Under the pieces are notes generated by a model. The model saw only the letters and a program-made list of their open reading frames with translations. It had not been told where the DNA came from and did not search any database. Of a stretch of DNA of 64,000 bases, positions 1-12,854 are shown in pieces. Made by a program: the position numbers and the translations under genes. Each line of letters opens with the position of its first letter. Position 1 is the first letter of the stretch. Source of the stretch: Liolophura sinensis (taxonomy: Eukaryota; Mollusca; Polyplacophora; Chitonida; Chitonidae); assembly GCF_032854445.1 (NCBI RefSeq), contig NC_088297.1, positions 26,591,915 to 26,655,914 on the forward strand, in the 5' to 3' direction.

Positions 1-323
1 GGGGAGCTCAACGTGCACCTATAATTTGATCTAGTCATGTATAAATTGAGCTGAACTGAAGTTCAGTTAAAAGAGTTTTTTGTATCTTAATTGGGTTGTT
101 GCATATTAATCGCAGTAACATGTAAAAGTAAAAGCCATTACAGGGGTGATTCACCCAGTTTGCTCTGGGTGGGTCATACCCAATACTAAACATGGTACTT
201 CTTCCTGCCTGACTTGCTACTCAGCACTGACAGGCTAGAGCAACAAACAGAACTGGTAGGCTCAATATTTAGTCAATATAATGTGACTGGATGGGGTGTC
301 ATGTCTGGTTTGTCAGATATTTC
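1..323. other. Unique flank with SINE-like fragment
   Basis: Positions about 200-310 resemble part of the second tRNA-type SINE family seen complete at 14811-15168. Shared pieces are the 'tcagcactga' segment and 'taatgtgactggatgg', followed by a 'gtgtcatg' segment. The copy runs into the minisatellite that follows. No gene is seen. Confidence 0.4.
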
Positions 324-792
324 AGAATGTTTGTCAGAAGATTATCAGAAAATTTGTCCGGGAATTTGTCAGAAAATTTGTCCGGGAATTTTTCCGAAAA
401 TTTGTCCGGGGATGTGTCCGAAGGCCTAAGTTTAGCTAGTTTGTTATGTCATTTTTGTCAGGTTTTTGGGTCAGGTTTAGTCAGAAAGTATGCCCGGAGA
501 TGCGTCAAAGAGTTTTCCTGCGAATTTGTCATAAAGTTTGTCTGGGAACATGTCTCAAAGGTTGTATGGGGATTTGTCATACAGTTTATCCAGGGATTTG
601 TCACAAAGTTTGTCCAGGGATTTGTCACAAAGTTTTTCTGGGGATCGGTCGCAGTTTGTCCAGGGGTTGTCAGGAAGTTTGTCTGGGGATTTGTCACAAA
701 GATTGCCCGGGAATTTACTAGAAAGTTTGCCCGGGATTTGTCAGAAAGTTTGTCCGGGGATTTGTCAGAAAGTTTCCCCGGGGTGTGTTCGT
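324..792. repeat. Minisatellite, ~24-bp unit (array A)
   Basis: Degenerate tandem units with the core 'ggggatttgtcagaaagttt' run for about 470 bp, with the unit length drifting between 21 and 27 bp. The repeat opens several overlapping reading frames on both strands (up to 167 codons). These are period artefacts with low-complexity translations and no start context. Confidence 0.9.
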
Positions 793-3594
793 AGGATTGC
801 TCTCCATCCGTGAAACAACGGTATTAAATAATTGATTTATGATTTGATACAACATATACGCGCAAATCAATAGTTAATTAACTAATACAAACCAATCTCT
901 AGCTGTTACGTCCCTTTTAGCAATGCCGTATTTCAGGAGTCTGTATGATTCCAATTCCAGTTAATCTGTTCCGTCTCCACGTGTCTAGTATAATTTGCAA
1001 AGGAGATCCGATCACTTTCAGTTTTGATGATGTCACATCCGGTTTGTTAAAACGGATTTTAAGACCTAGGTCTATTGGATTTTTCAGTTCATTTCAATGT
1101 GTCAACGAATCTATGAGGAAAGTAAAACACATGCCTATGTTGAACTTGTGGTGAAAGAATAGACTTTCGCCCTACAGATGAAACACATCTGTTGACATGC
1201 TGATGAAGGGCCAGAGGACGGGCTACAGTTTGATAGAGGTCCCATCATTCTAGCCGTTTTAGTTTTCATCCTGTGGGGCAAAATGTGATTTCTTCAAAAT
1301 ACCGAATAGCCCGAAGTAAAATGAACGTGACATGAAATATGTACCATTGAACTTTCAGTTTTCGCTAAAAACCCCAAACTCTTCGACTATTTTCATTTTT
1401 TTTTCAACTTCTGAAATAACATTTTGAAAGTACCGGTAGTGAGAAAGTAGTGATATACGTGGACTCAGCGCCCACAGTTTCGCCTGAAAAGATGAAAGCT
1501 GGCTCATTTTGGGAGAAGACAGAACATAAATGAAAAATTGGTGACCTAAGGCTATAAAACATGGTCACAGTTCCTCGGGGATTCATGTATTTATTTTGTC
1601 CTCAAAACAATTTCACTCGCTCTTAATAATATTCCTGAAACAATTAACCCAAACAAATACTTTAAAACTATCTATGCCTATCTATGAACATGTTGGAGAT
1701 CATTTCGCCGACTAACTTTTCACGATTTCTATAGTTACGTGATTTAACTTAAATTTTCAATAACATTCATTTTTGCAACTGGAGGACTTTTTTTTCCAAA
1801 ATCAAATTTCTTTTAAAATCATACATCAGACAAACTAGCGGCGTGTTGATCTTGAAAGACAAAATGATATTGGCTTTTATTCATAATAAGCTCTTAGCAG
1901 GCATCCCGATCAAACATAGCTGTCATCTATATAAAAAAAAACGATTACGTTTATTTAGACCTCTCTAAATTATACATCCTGGATTTCTTCACAGTTGCAG
2001 TCTTTTCACCATATATAATTAGCATGCCCTCAACTGATGTCTGGGTATATTGATTGTGCGGTTTATATTAGCCTTTATTCATTCAACGAGTACTGCAAAG
2101 CATTGAAACCGTACACTTATCCGCATCTTATATACATTTTATGCAGATATCTTTGTGAATTTACGGGCTTATCATTATTAATATAGACGTGGATGAATTT
2201 GAACTTACGACCTCCTTAACCGTGGCGTGTACTTATGTCGTAATGCCAAAGTTCAATGTCCCTCCAGCCGGCTCGAGATAATCGGGACACAGGCCCTTGT
2301 TGGCAGATGTCAGCTGGCGGAATGGACATTAGCTACCGGAAGTGATATACGCTCATCTCAGAATATACATAAGTGTATCCTTTTATATCCAGGTATAGTG
2401 AAGTTTGCTTATGACGATAACCCTTACACTTTACTTTAACGCAATGTTGAGCTTATCCTCCATATTATTTCTTTACATATTTGATTTGGAATTAATGGCG
2501 TAAAGGTGCTCAATAATGTTGCACTTACTCTACGGCGGAGAGTTGAGTTAAGAGACATAACACACCTGGCGTAAACCAACGGCATTTGGTAAACTACTGA
2601 CAAACTTCCCGCCTCGTGACACAGAGATTTTCACCTGCAAACCAGTTTAGGTTGTTGTAAAAGTGGCGCTGACATTCATTCCCCGTCTTTCTTAAGCCTG
2701 CACGGAAATGTGGGTATTTGCCCCGCGTTGTGTTCTATCGAGCTACAGACATTGCATATCGTTGTTTTACATTCATAACTTACTAGACACTGGAAAGTGA
2801 ACGCCAGTGGAAGACATCGTGAAGCGCTCTCCCTATATTCACAATAATAACCATGTCAGTAGCCAAACTTTATCTTATAGGCAAGAAATGGTCATTCTAG
2901 TGGTATGTATATATCGTTTCTGGGCTGGTCTCGTTGGTTACCTGCTAAGGTGTGTGGCTGTTTGACGCTGACATACAACTTATGCGTGGTTGCCGATCCT
3001 GACGTAGTATGAGTTAGGCCTTTGCTGTTAACAAACAGAATATTGTAGCTTCTGTGGAGGATGAAAGATTTCGCAGCGCAAACGTTACTTTAACCCTCAG
3101 CACATAATTTTAAAGATAATCGTCCTAACGATATTATGGGGTGATTTGTGTGACCACGGAGAGACGACTTTTGGGGATTTCTCTGTTTTTGTGGACGGTT
3201 AATTTAATTTATTTTTTTATTTCGCGAAACTTGCAGGCAATGCTGTTAGTTATAACTGAGAAGAATGTTGCTAAATAGCATGTCGTGTATGCGGGTCAGG
3301 TAAAGGCGATAACCAGTGACTGGTCGAGTGTAGCTGCTGGCTGCTCTGTCAACTGATTTCCATTTATCGTCAACTTTTAATTTTTATGGCCTTGCACAAC
3401 CGAGATATCGCAGTTCCAAGTAAGCAAAAAAGAAAGAAACGCACGTGGAGACCGTGGTAAGCGTCACCATGGTATCAGTTTTATCCAATCAGGCGCGAGT
3501 TACATGTATTTTATAACCCGATAGTCTGTTTTAATTTACTGCATTCAAACCGTATTTTGATCTTAACATGCGTGTGTTGGTTAAGAGTGACGCG
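793..3594. other. No recognisable gene (2.8 kb)
   Basis: AT-rich unique sequence. The open frames are 60-70 codons at most and without recognisable domains. I see no tandem repeat, no SINE core and no splice-flanked exon I could defend. Confidence 0.5.
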
Positions 3595-6500
3595 ACAACG
3601 TGTAACATGTCACTTCCCAAGGTCTTGTGTCTAACATGTCACTTCCCATGGAATTTGTGTCTAACATGTCACTTCCCATGCCATTGTGTGTAACATGTGG
3701 TTTCCCATGGCCTTGTGTGTAACATGTGGCTTCCCATGGCATTGTGTCTAACATGTGACTTCCCATGGCATTTGTGTCTAACATGTCACTTCTCATGGCT
3801 TTGTGTCTAACATGTCACTTCCCATGGCTTTGTGTCTAACATGTGGTTTCCCATGGCCTTGTGTCTAACATGCCGCTTCCCATGGCCTTGTGTTTAACAT
3901 GTGGCTTTCCATGGCCTTTTGTCTAACATGTCACTTCCCATAGCTTTGTGTCTAACATGTGGCTTCCTATGGCTTTGTGTCTAACATGTGGCTTCCCATG
4001 GCCTTGTGTCTAACATGTGGCTTCCCATGGCTTTGTGTCTAACACGTAGCTTCTCATGGCACTGTGTCTGACATGTGGCTTCCCATGGCTTTGTGTCTAA
4101 CATGTGGTTTCCCATGGCTTTGTGTCTAACATGTTGCTTCCCATGGCCTTGTGTCCAGCATGTCACTTCACATGGCATTGTGTCTAACATGTGGCTTCCC
4201 TTGGCCTTGTGTCTAACATGTGGCTTCCCATGGCATTATCTCTAACATGTGATTTCCCATGGCATTTGTGTCTAACATGTCACTTCCCATGGCCTTCTGT
4301 CTAACATGTCACATCCCATGGCTTTGTGTCTAACATGTGGTTTTCCATGGCCTTGTGTCTAACATATGGCTTCCCATGGTTTTGTGTCTAACATGTGGCT
4401 TCCCATGGCTTTGTGTCTAACATGTGGCTTCCCATGGCCTTATGCCTAACATGTGGCTTCCAATGGCCTTGTGTCTATCATGTCATCTCCCATGTCCTTG
4501 TGTCTAACATGTGGCTTCTCGTGGCTTTGTGTCTAAAATGTCACTTCCCATGCCATTGTGTCTAAAATGTGGCTTCCCATGGCCTTTTGTCCAGCATGTC
4601 ACTTCCCCTAGCCTTCTTTCTAACATGTCACTTCCCATGGCATTTTGTCTAACATGTGGCTTCCCATGGTTTTGTGTCTAACATGTGGCTTCCCATTGCA
4701 TTTGTGTCTAACATGCCGCTTCCCATGGCCTTGTGTCTAACATGTGGCTTCCCATGGCCTTTTGTCTAACATGTCACTTCCCATAGCCTTGTGTCTAACA
4801 TGTGGCTTCCCATTGCATTGTGTCTAACATGTCACTTCTCATGGCTTTGTGTCTAACATGTCACTTCCCATGGCTTTGTGTCTAACATGTGGTTTCCCAT
4901 GGCCTTGTGTCTAACATGCCGCTTCCCATGGCCTTGTGTTTAACATGTGGCTTTCCATGGCCTTTTGTCTAACATGTCACTTCCCATAGCTTTGTATCTA
5001 ACATGTGGCTTCCCATGGCATTGTGTCTAACATGTGGTTTCCCATGGCCTTGTGTCTAACATGTGGCTTCCCATGGCTTTGTGTCTAACACGTAGCTTCT
5101 CATGGCACTGTGTCTGACATGTGGCTTCCCATGGCTTTGTGTCTAACATGTGGTTTCCCATGGCTTTGTGTCTAACATGTTGCTTCCCATGGCCTTGTGT
5201 CCAACATGTCACTTCACATGGCATTGTGTCTAACATGTGGCTTCCCTTGGCCTTGAGATTAACATGTGGCTTCCCATGGCATTATCTCTAACATGTGATT
5301 TCCCATGGCATTTGTGTCTAACATGTCACTTCCCATGGCCTTCTGTCTAACATGTCACATCCCATGGCTTTGTGTCTAACGTGGTTTTCCATGGCCTTGT
5401 GTCTAACATATGGCTTCCCATGGTTTTGTGTCTAACATGTGGCTTCCCATGGCTTTGTGTCTAACATGTGGCTTCCCATGGCCTTATGCCTAACATGTGG
5501 CTTCCAATGGCCTTGTGTCTATCATGTCGTCTCCCATGGCCTTGTGTCTAACATGTGGCTTCTCGTGGCTTTGTGTCTAAAATGTCACTTCCCATGCCAT
5601 TGTGTCTAAAATGTGGCTTCCCATGGCCTTTTGTCCAGCATGTCACTTCCCCTAGCCTTCTATCTAACATGTCACTTCCCATGGCATTTTGTCTAACATG
5701 TGGCTTCCCATGGTTTTGTGTCTAACATGTGGCTTCCCATGGCATTTGTGTCTAACATGCCGCTTCCCATGGCCTTGTGTCTAACATGTGGCTTCCCATG
5801 GCCTTTTGTCTAACATGTCACTTCCCATAGCCTTGTGTCTAACATGTGGCTTCCCATTGCATTGTGTCTAACATGTGGTTTCCCATGGCCTTCTGTCTAG
5901 CATGCCGCTTCCCATGACATTTGTGTCTGACATGTAGTTTCCCATGGCCTTGTGTCTAACATGTGGCCTCCCATGGCATTGTGTCTAACATGTCACTTCC
6001 CATGGCATTGTGTCTAACATGTGGCTTCCCATGGCCTTGTGTCTAACATGTCACTTCCCATGGTATTGTGTCTAACATGTGACTTCCCATGGCCTTGTGT
6101 CTAACATGTGGCTTTCCATGGCTTTGTTTTTAACATGCCGCTTCCCATGTCTTTGTGTCCAACATGTGGCTTCCCATGGCATTGTGTCTATCATGCCGTC
6201 TCTTATGGCCTTGTGTTTAACATATGGCTTCCCATGGCTTTGTGTCTAACATGCCGCTTCCCATGGCCTTGTGTCTAACATGTGACTTCCCATGGCCTTG
6301 TGTCTATCATGTCGTCTCCCATGGCTTTGTGTCTAACATGTGGCTTCCCATGACATTTGTGTCTGACATGTAGTTTCCCATGGCTTTGTGTCTAACATGT
6401 CACTTCCCTTGCCTTTTGTCTAACATGTGGCTTCCCATGGCCTTTTGTCTAACATGTGGCTTCCCATGGCTTTGTGTTTAACATGTGGCTTCCCATGGCA

Positions 6501-6705
6501 TTGTGTCTAACATGTGGCTTCCCATGGCATTGCGTCTGACATGTGGCTTCCCATGGCTTTGTGTCTAACATGTGGCTTCCCATGGCTTTGTGTGTAACAT
6601 ATGGCTTCCCATGGCATTGTGTCTAACATATGGCTTCCCATGGCCTTGTGTCTAACATGTGGCTTCCCATGGCTTTGTGTCTAACATGCCGCTTCCCATT
6701 TGATT
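3595..6705. repeat. Large 29-bp minisatellite with higher-order repeat (array B)
   Basis: About 107 units of 29 bp with the core 'acatgtggcttcccatggc' followed by 'tttgtgtcta'. Almost every unit carries an NcoI-type CCATGG palindrome and an ACATGT palindrome. Variant units (cacttccc, ccgcttccc, ggtttccc) occur in the same order in two adjacent blocks of about 1.05 kb, 3786-4832 and 4833-5879. The array therefore grew by a recent block duplication as well as by single-unit slippage. The 69-codon minus-strand frames at 3981-4190 and 5027-5236 are near-identical copies within these blocks and are not genes. Confidence 0.95.
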
Positions 6706-6729
6706 TATAGCGTTACCACGCACGTCGGA

Positions 6730-7215
6730 AATATATTCATTTAATTTTTGTTTTTATCATTTGTTGTTTTCATACCTCTTCGTAAATAATTCAGGTTATA
6801 TTATTTGTTATTTTCATCCCTCTTCGTAAATAACTGAGGTTATATTCTTTTTTGTTTTCACCCCTCAGCCTAAATAATTCGAGTTGTATTATGTGTCGTT
6901 TTCACCCCTCAGCCTAAATAATTCGGGTTGTATTATGTGTCGTTTTCACCCCTCAGCCTAAATAATTCAGGTTATATTATTTGTTGTTTTCACCCCTCAG
7001 CCTAAATAATTCAGGTTATATTATTTGTTGTTTTCACCCCTCAGCTTAAATAATTCAGGTTATATTATTTGTTGTTTTCACCCCTCTTCCTAAATAATTG
7101 AGGTTATATTATTTGTTGTTTTCATCCCTCAGCCTTAATAATTCGTGTTATATTATTTGTTGTTTTCACCCCTCTTCCTAAATGATTTAGGTTATATGGT
7201 TATATTATTTGTTAT
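6730..7215. repeat. Minisatellite, ~45-bp unit (array C)
   Basis: About ten units with the core 'ttttcacccctcagcctaaa' followed by 'taattcaggttatatta', spaced 43-46 bp. It abuts array B after only a few tens of bases. The 'ttttcacccctcag' core looks like a 3' splice site (pyrimidine tract plus CAG), although no exon is evident nearby. Confidence 0.85.
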
Positions 7216-7984
7216 CTTTCGTTTTAAGCTCCACTTGTAAAATAGTCTCTGTAATTCATGCATCCCGCCATTGTCCCTTTGTAAGATAGATGTTTTCCAA
7301 GATGAATCGTTTTCATAAAGTGTAGACTGTTTACTGCGCTTGAATAATTAAGCTAGAGCTCACCCAGGACAGTTGGGTCTTTGTCCGGGAGCAATTCAGT
7401 TTATAGAGAGTAACCTTTTCAATTAGAGAAAGACCTTTAACTGTTTTTAGCTTACATCCTACCCTGAGCGTCGGCGTCAGCGTCCAATAACAGGAGCAAT
7501 GTTAAACAAAATGTTAGGGGTGGTGTCGTAAAAAGTAGAGCACAATAACACTAAGGGGATATTCCATCGTTGATTCGGTGTGTGCATATTAAATACCGTA
7601 CATTGCTGAATCCCTGACTTTGTGTATTGTGTAGTAGAATCAATGTTCAACGAAATGTTAGAGCTGGTATCTCAAAAAGTGCAGCGTATATTGAGTTCAG
7701 GGTTTGCACGTATGTAGAGCACAGTGACCCGAGGGGCATATTCCACCGTTGATCCTGTATTTGCATATTGGTCACCGTAAATTACCAATTTCACGATTTC
7801 AGTACTTTATGTATCGAGCTGATGTTTTGCATTCATGTATTCCCAACAGGCAAGATCAAAAGCTACCAAATTTAAGCTATTTTTTGCAATGATATGAGCT
7901 TCCAACATATCGATGTGCACATGTACATATTGTGGTGCTATGTGTCACTGACGAAAGGTAGTTGTACCACTGACTTTAAGAGCT
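7216..7984. other. Unique sequence with a direct duplication
   Basis: About 7495-7640 and 7640-7815 are diverged direct copies of one segment. Both contain an 'aatgttMaacRaaatgttag' stretch, then 'gtagagcacart', 'ggcatattccaYcgttgat' and 'tttgcatatt'. The second copy has an extra insertion. No coding potential is seen. Confidence 0.5.
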
Positions 7985-8178
7985 TTTATTTATTATTTAT
8001 TTATTTGATTAGTGTTTTACGCCGTACTCAAGAGTATTTCACTTATATGACGGCGGCCAGCATTATGGTGGGAGGAAACCGGGCAGAGCCCGGGGGAAAC
8101 CCACGACCATCCGCATGTTGCTGCGGGACCTTCCCACTTACGGCCGGAGAGGAAGCCAGCATGAGCTGGACTTGAGAG
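7985..8178 (-). mobile_element. SINE (MetaSINE-like), 5'-truncated
   Basis: The minus strand carries the SINE core, read on + as 'tgttttacgccgtactcaag', then 'gacggcggccagcattatgg' and 'aaccgggcagagcccggggg', plus an AT-rich 'tttattta' tail. The tRNA-derived head present in full copies (14521-14793, 42543-42804) is missing after the 'gccagcatgagctggac' segment. The 93-codon plus-strand frame across it is a by-product. Confidence 0.85.
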
Positions 8179-8579
8179 ATTTTATAGATAGCTAAATATA
8201 GTGTACAAACTCAGGTAGGTTCATCTAAATGCTAGTATAGTCATGTCAGGTTATTCTGCTGAAATATTTGATGTGTTTGAGATAACTATTTTTGAGCAAA
8301 ACATTAACTGGCAAGCTTTGTATCATATGATACAGGTTGTGTAAACTCTGGGTGTGTAAAGGTATATAGGAGCAATCTTAGCTCGCGCTTTCTGTTGTCC
8401 GCTTATAAAATTACATTGTTGTAGTCAAAAGCTAGAATGCCTTATTCTATAATCGGAAAGCAGCTCACATTGTGAACTTTGATCTGGGTCTAACGGAATG
8501 TTTACTAACAGTCGAAGATTGTTTCGCTAGGTTTCATAATAGCTGTCAGAGAGATAGCGTGTACTTTAAGTTATACCGG

Positions 8580-8620
8580 ATGCATGCGGTGACCCACTGG
8601 TTAGGGTGCCTGGTATTAAT
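8580..8620 (+). other. tRNA-like head fragment
   Basis: 'cggtgacccactggttaggg' resembles the A-box region of tRNA-derived SINE heads. No B box follows in register, so this is probably a SINE remnant and not a tRNA gene. Confidence 0.25.
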
Positions 8621-8640
8621 CTGTTACTTTTAACAGAAAG

Positions 8641-8820
8641 TCTCTTGTCTGAGTGATGCTAGAATGTCTTCTGTCAGTGCAGCAGAATATTCTGTTAAAT
8701 ATAACACACATATTCTAATAATTCAACACTCAAGATTCTGTTAGACTAATATTATGTTGAATATGACACAGTATTATGTTATAATAGTTGAATACATTCT
8801 AGCATTGCCCAGACAACAGA
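8641..8820. mobile_element. Palindromic MITE-like element
   Basis: A 180-bp AT-rich element is bounded by 27-bp terminal inverted repeats. The left end is 'tctcttgtctgagtgatgct' plus 'agaatgt' and the right end is its near reverse complement (23 of 27 positions match by eye). The interior has further imperfect symmetry and encodes nothing. No clear target-site duplication is seen, partly because the neighbouring array D shares 'aacaga' words. Confidence 0.5.
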
Positions 8821-8839
8821 TTTTGTGTTGAAATTAATT

Positions 8840-9366
8840 TTTGAGAGTACTTCCTCACGTTAACAGATTAACTGTTTGAGTGTACTTCCTCACGTTAACA
8901 GATTAATTTTTGAGCGTACTTCCTCACGTTAACAGATTAGTTTTTGAATGTACTTCCTCGCGTTAACAGATTAACATTTTGAATGTACTTCCTCACGTTA
9001 ACAGATTAGTTTTTGAGCGTACTTCCTCACGTTAACAGATTAACGTTTTGAGTGTACTTCCTCACGTTAACAGATTAACGTTTTTGAGTGTACTTCCTCA
9101 CTTTAACAGATTAATTTTTTGAGAGTACTTCCTCACGTTAACAGATTGACTTTTTGAGTGTACTTCCTCACGTTAACAGATTAGTTTTTGAGCGCACTTC
9201 CTCACGTTAACAGATTAGTTTTTGAGTGTACTTCCTCACGTTAACAGATTAGTTTTTTGAGCGCACTTCCTCACGTTAACAGATTAGTTTTTGAGTGTAC
9301 TTCCTCACCTTAACAGATTAGTTTTTGAGCGTACTTCCTCACGTTAACAGATTAACTTTTTGAGCG
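8840..9366. repeat. Minisatellite, ~35-bp unit (array D)
   Basis: About 15 units with the core 'acttcctcacgttaacagat' plus 'tagtttttgagcgt'. The units differ by 1-2 bp indels in the T tract. Each holds a GTTAAC palindrome. Confidence 0.92.
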
Positions 9367-10789
9367 TACTTCTTCACAAGGTGCTCAGTATAAGAGGAAT
9401 GAATCAAGCAATAGTCGGTCTGGTGCCAGTGTAATGGGACTGGATATGGCCTCGTGTATGATGTCCTCGACTTGGCGTTCCAGTTAGGCAGCACTGTAAA
9501 AAAACTCGCATTTGTTTGACCTGCTACAAGCAGACAATGTTGTGATATGACGGAAATAATGTTTGAAAGCAACGTTCAACACCGATTAAACAAGCAAACC
9601 TCAGTAAATTTTGTTTTTCTCGGGTGTCCTCCGCATTCAAGATCCACCACACTATCCAGGTGTGTATGGTTCACTTCATTTGGAAATTCATAGCGAAGGT
9701 GTCATGACAGTTTTCGCTTTTGTTGCCCGTCATATAAAATACGGTGGGCGGTTAAGTGCATTTAACTGCGGTGTCCGTTCCCTGTGGCTGGTATGATTCA
9801 CCCCTAAAAGGCCGATAATTAGCTCGGGCTGAAGCTGTACGTCCTGAGTTCACGACTAACGCTGTCTGCACATATCATTTGATAAGCGGGTTTGTCACTC
9901 TTATGTTAACAGGACTATTGGATTTTTTTATGTGGGAGTAAATACCCATCTCCATTCTCCGGAATTCCCCACTTATGCGATGGGGATCATTTTTGTGGAT
10001 GAGAGAAACAGGAGTGCTCGGGTTAAATCCCTGATCTTTGGCACGCTACTGACGGACTTTTCAAAAGGTGGCGTACAAGTCGTGCTCAGCGAACGTTAGG
10101 CACGTAATCCAATTCGTGAGAGGTAAAAAATCTGGTGTGTCCCTAACCAGAACCAGATTTGAACCCACACTTCTTGTGTACTAGCGATTGATACGCAAGC
10201 ATTTCAAGCATTTCTAACCATAAGACACGGCGATGTTCTAAGATGCAAATTGTAAAAACCTCTTATAGAAGCTTGGACGAATGTACAAAGCATATCATGT
10301 ATACTGGCTGTGTCGTGTACTTTCAGTCTCGATGCACTGATCATGTGTGGCCATAAACAATGGAAGTTCCGACAATTTCGCTAAGCTCACTGTAACACTT
10401 CTGTTGAAAACTACCAACTAATGCTGTATGGTGTGTCTCGAAGCGGGATTGAAACTCCCGCTTGCCGCTTGCTGGAGCACATCCCTAGACCTAAGTGATT
10501 ATAGGCAGTGATGTATGGCCTTCATCACATGATGGTGTTTTGTTGCGATTCTGACGGGCGGTTGACAGGGTAATGTCACGTGTCTCATCTGGCATACCTG
10601 TAATTCTTTGTAATAATTACAGCGGTATGCATTATTTCCATAATAGGGGCATAAATTCCTTCTATGAGTAATACTCTCACATTTTGTTTGTACGGCGTAA
10701 TTACGCTGAAAAGTGCTATGCGCAGCATTTTCACATAAATCTGTGCGTCAAATTGCTTTCACTTGTTACATAACGTTTACGCATCTGCC
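9367..10789. other. SINE remnant then unique sequence
   Basis: About 9400-9500 resembles the middle of the second SINE family ('gtgccagtgtaatgggactg', then 'gtatgatgtcctcgacttgg'). Short tRNA-like B-box words occur near 10150 and 10450. No gene is supported; the open frames are below 95 codons and lack domains. Confidence 0.35.
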
Positions 10790-11880
10790 CTCCTTGTACT
10801 ATGTAGTATAGTGAACGCACCAGAGCAATCCAGAGCTTTATGATTGTTGAACCGACCAGGACCTTTAGATCTATGAATCTTAAAGCAACCAGGATATCCA
10901 GCCTTATGAATCTTGAACACACGGGAACAGATCCAGATTTATGAAACGTGAACGCATCAGAACTCACCCAAGACATGAACTTTGAACGCAACCAAGGCTC
11001 ATCCGGACTCATGACCCTTCAACGCACCAGGACTAATTCAGACTTACGAACTTTGAACATACCAGAGCGCATGTAGACTTATGAACAATGAACGCATCAG
11101 GACTTATTCAGACATATGGCCCCTTGAATGCACCAGAACTCATCCAGCCATGAATTTTAAACGCACCAGGACTCATCCAGACTAATGAGCCTTTAACGCA
11201 ACCAAAACTCACCCAGACATGAACTTTGGACGCACCAAAACTCACCCAGACATGAACTTTGGACGCACCAAAACTCATCCAGACATGAACTTTGGACGCA
11301 CTAGAATTCATCCACACTCATGAACCTTGAGCGCACCGGGACTCTTCCAGATCCATGAAACTTGAACGCACGAGGAACATATTCAGACTTATGAACCTGG
11401 AACGCACGCGGACATATTCAGCCTTATGAACATTGAACACATACGAACTTATTCAGACATATGACCCTTCAACGCACCAGAACTCATCAAGGACATGAAC
11501 TTTGAACGCACCAGGACTAATTCAGACTTATGAACTTTGAACATACCACGACTCATGCCGACTTATGGACCTTGAACGCATCAGGACTTATTGAGACATA
11601 TGACCCTTGAACACACGAGAATTCACCCAAACATGGACCTTGAACGCGCCAGTACTCATTCAGACTGATAATTCTTGAACGGACTGGTGACCTTAAACGC
11701 ACCAGAACTCATTCAGACTTATTAACCTTGAACGCGCCAGAAATCATTCAGACTTATTAACCTTGAACGCGCCAGAACTCATTCAGACTTATTAACCTTG
11801 AACGCGCCAGAACTAATTCAGACTTATTAACCTTGAACGAGCCAGAACTCTTTGAAAGAATCAGAACTAATCCAGACTAA
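10790..11880. repeat. Degenerate minisatellite, ~36-bp unit (array E)
   Basis: Roughly 30 diverged units with the words 'cagacttatgaac', 'cttgaacgcaccag' and 'aactcattca'. The left part is more diverged than the right (11690-11860), where units are nearly identical. This suggests recent growth at the right end. Confidence 0.85.
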
Positions 11881-12460
11881 TTTTCCGGCATTAGGTACTG
11901 GAGCACGAAATGTATAATATTGTCGCGATAAAGGTCTCACTAAGGCTTTAGTGAAGTACACATGAACCAGTGAGTCAAACACCATATCAAGCACTTGAAG
12001 CTTAGAGTGGATCTCATATTACGCTGTTCACAATCGTACATAATCCCGATCATGAGAACTACAGATATGTAGGGAATAACCACAACAACATTTTTCTCAC
12101 AGCTGATTAAATGTGCAGATATACAGTAGATTTGCTTCTGCCAAGTGTAAATGACATCACATAATCATGAACGGGGTGATGTTCTTCAGCTGCTACCCGG
12201 ACTTTCTTAGGCCTGACCAATGGGAGTGAAAACGGCATAAAATATCTTTAATTATGGCAGAGTTACTCTGATTCGATCATTTCTAGAGGGGACCGTTCAC
12301 ATAAGGAAAGTGTACTGGCTGTCTGAAATGCACTGGGCCGCATTGGTTTCTCGGGGACCCCATGAATTTGTGAACCAGAATAAGCTACCGACAGTAGTTG
12401 TAAATTCCTCGTGACACTGAGCAGTTTAGGCTTCGGGACTGAGGTATAACTTCATAAATG
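11881..12460. other. No recognisable feature
   Basis: Unique AT-rich sequence without repeat structure, SINE core or credible reading frame. Confidence 0.5.
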
Positions 12461-12812
12461 GGAGTGAATGCTTGGAGTTTAACGTCGTGTTCAACAATTT
12501 TTCAGTCATATGACGACGAAGGAATCCTTACGGTGTATGTCATGTGCTTCCTTGTTGCAGGACGGATTTCCACCACTCTTTTATCTAGTGCTGCTTCACT
12601 GAGACGACTTAACGAAGGCAAGTAAGCCGCCCCGCCCCAGCTAATATACTGATATGGGTCAACCAATCGTTGCACTATCCCCTTAATGCTGCACGCCAAG
12701 CGAGGAAGTTGCAACTTCCTCTGTTAAGGTCTTAGGTGTGACTCGACCCAGGATTGACCCTGGCTCTACCGCTCCAGAGGCGAACGCTCTACCAGCTGTG
12801 CTGTCCGGGCTG
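12461..12812 (-). mobile_element. Full-length tRNA-headed SINE, second tail type
   Basis: Read on the minus strand it starts with a tRNA-like head containing an A box ('cagctggtagagcg') and a B-box-like 'gggtcaatcc'. An unrelated body of about 200 bp follows. It ends in a conserved tail, read on + as 'gtttaacgtcgtgttcaaca' then 'cagtcatatgacgacg'. The same tail occurs at 15100-15168 and 23592-23654, so it marks a second SINE group. The tail resembles conserved 3' domains reported for mollusc SINEs; the exact family is not assigned. Confidence 0.75.
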
Positions 12813-12854
12813 GTACGTTACAGGGGAAGATTCCTTTGAAAGGTCAACATGTTT

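Noticed and set aside
291-794. 167-codon frame near the left edge
   Set aside because: Confined to the 24-bp minisatellite, with several overlapping open frames and no domain.
3595-6705. CRISPR array
   Set aside because: Direct repeats abut without unique spacers, the DNA is eukaryotic and no cas genes are present. It is a minisatellite.
7894-8175. 93-codon protein including GGNRAEPGGNPRP
   Set aside because: The C-terminal half is the SINE core read in a translatable frame; the same peptide recurs wherever the SINE lies.
12730-12812. Functional tRNA gene on the minus strand
   Set aside because: The A and B boxes are present, but the sequence continues into a SINE body and tail, and the stems are imperfect.
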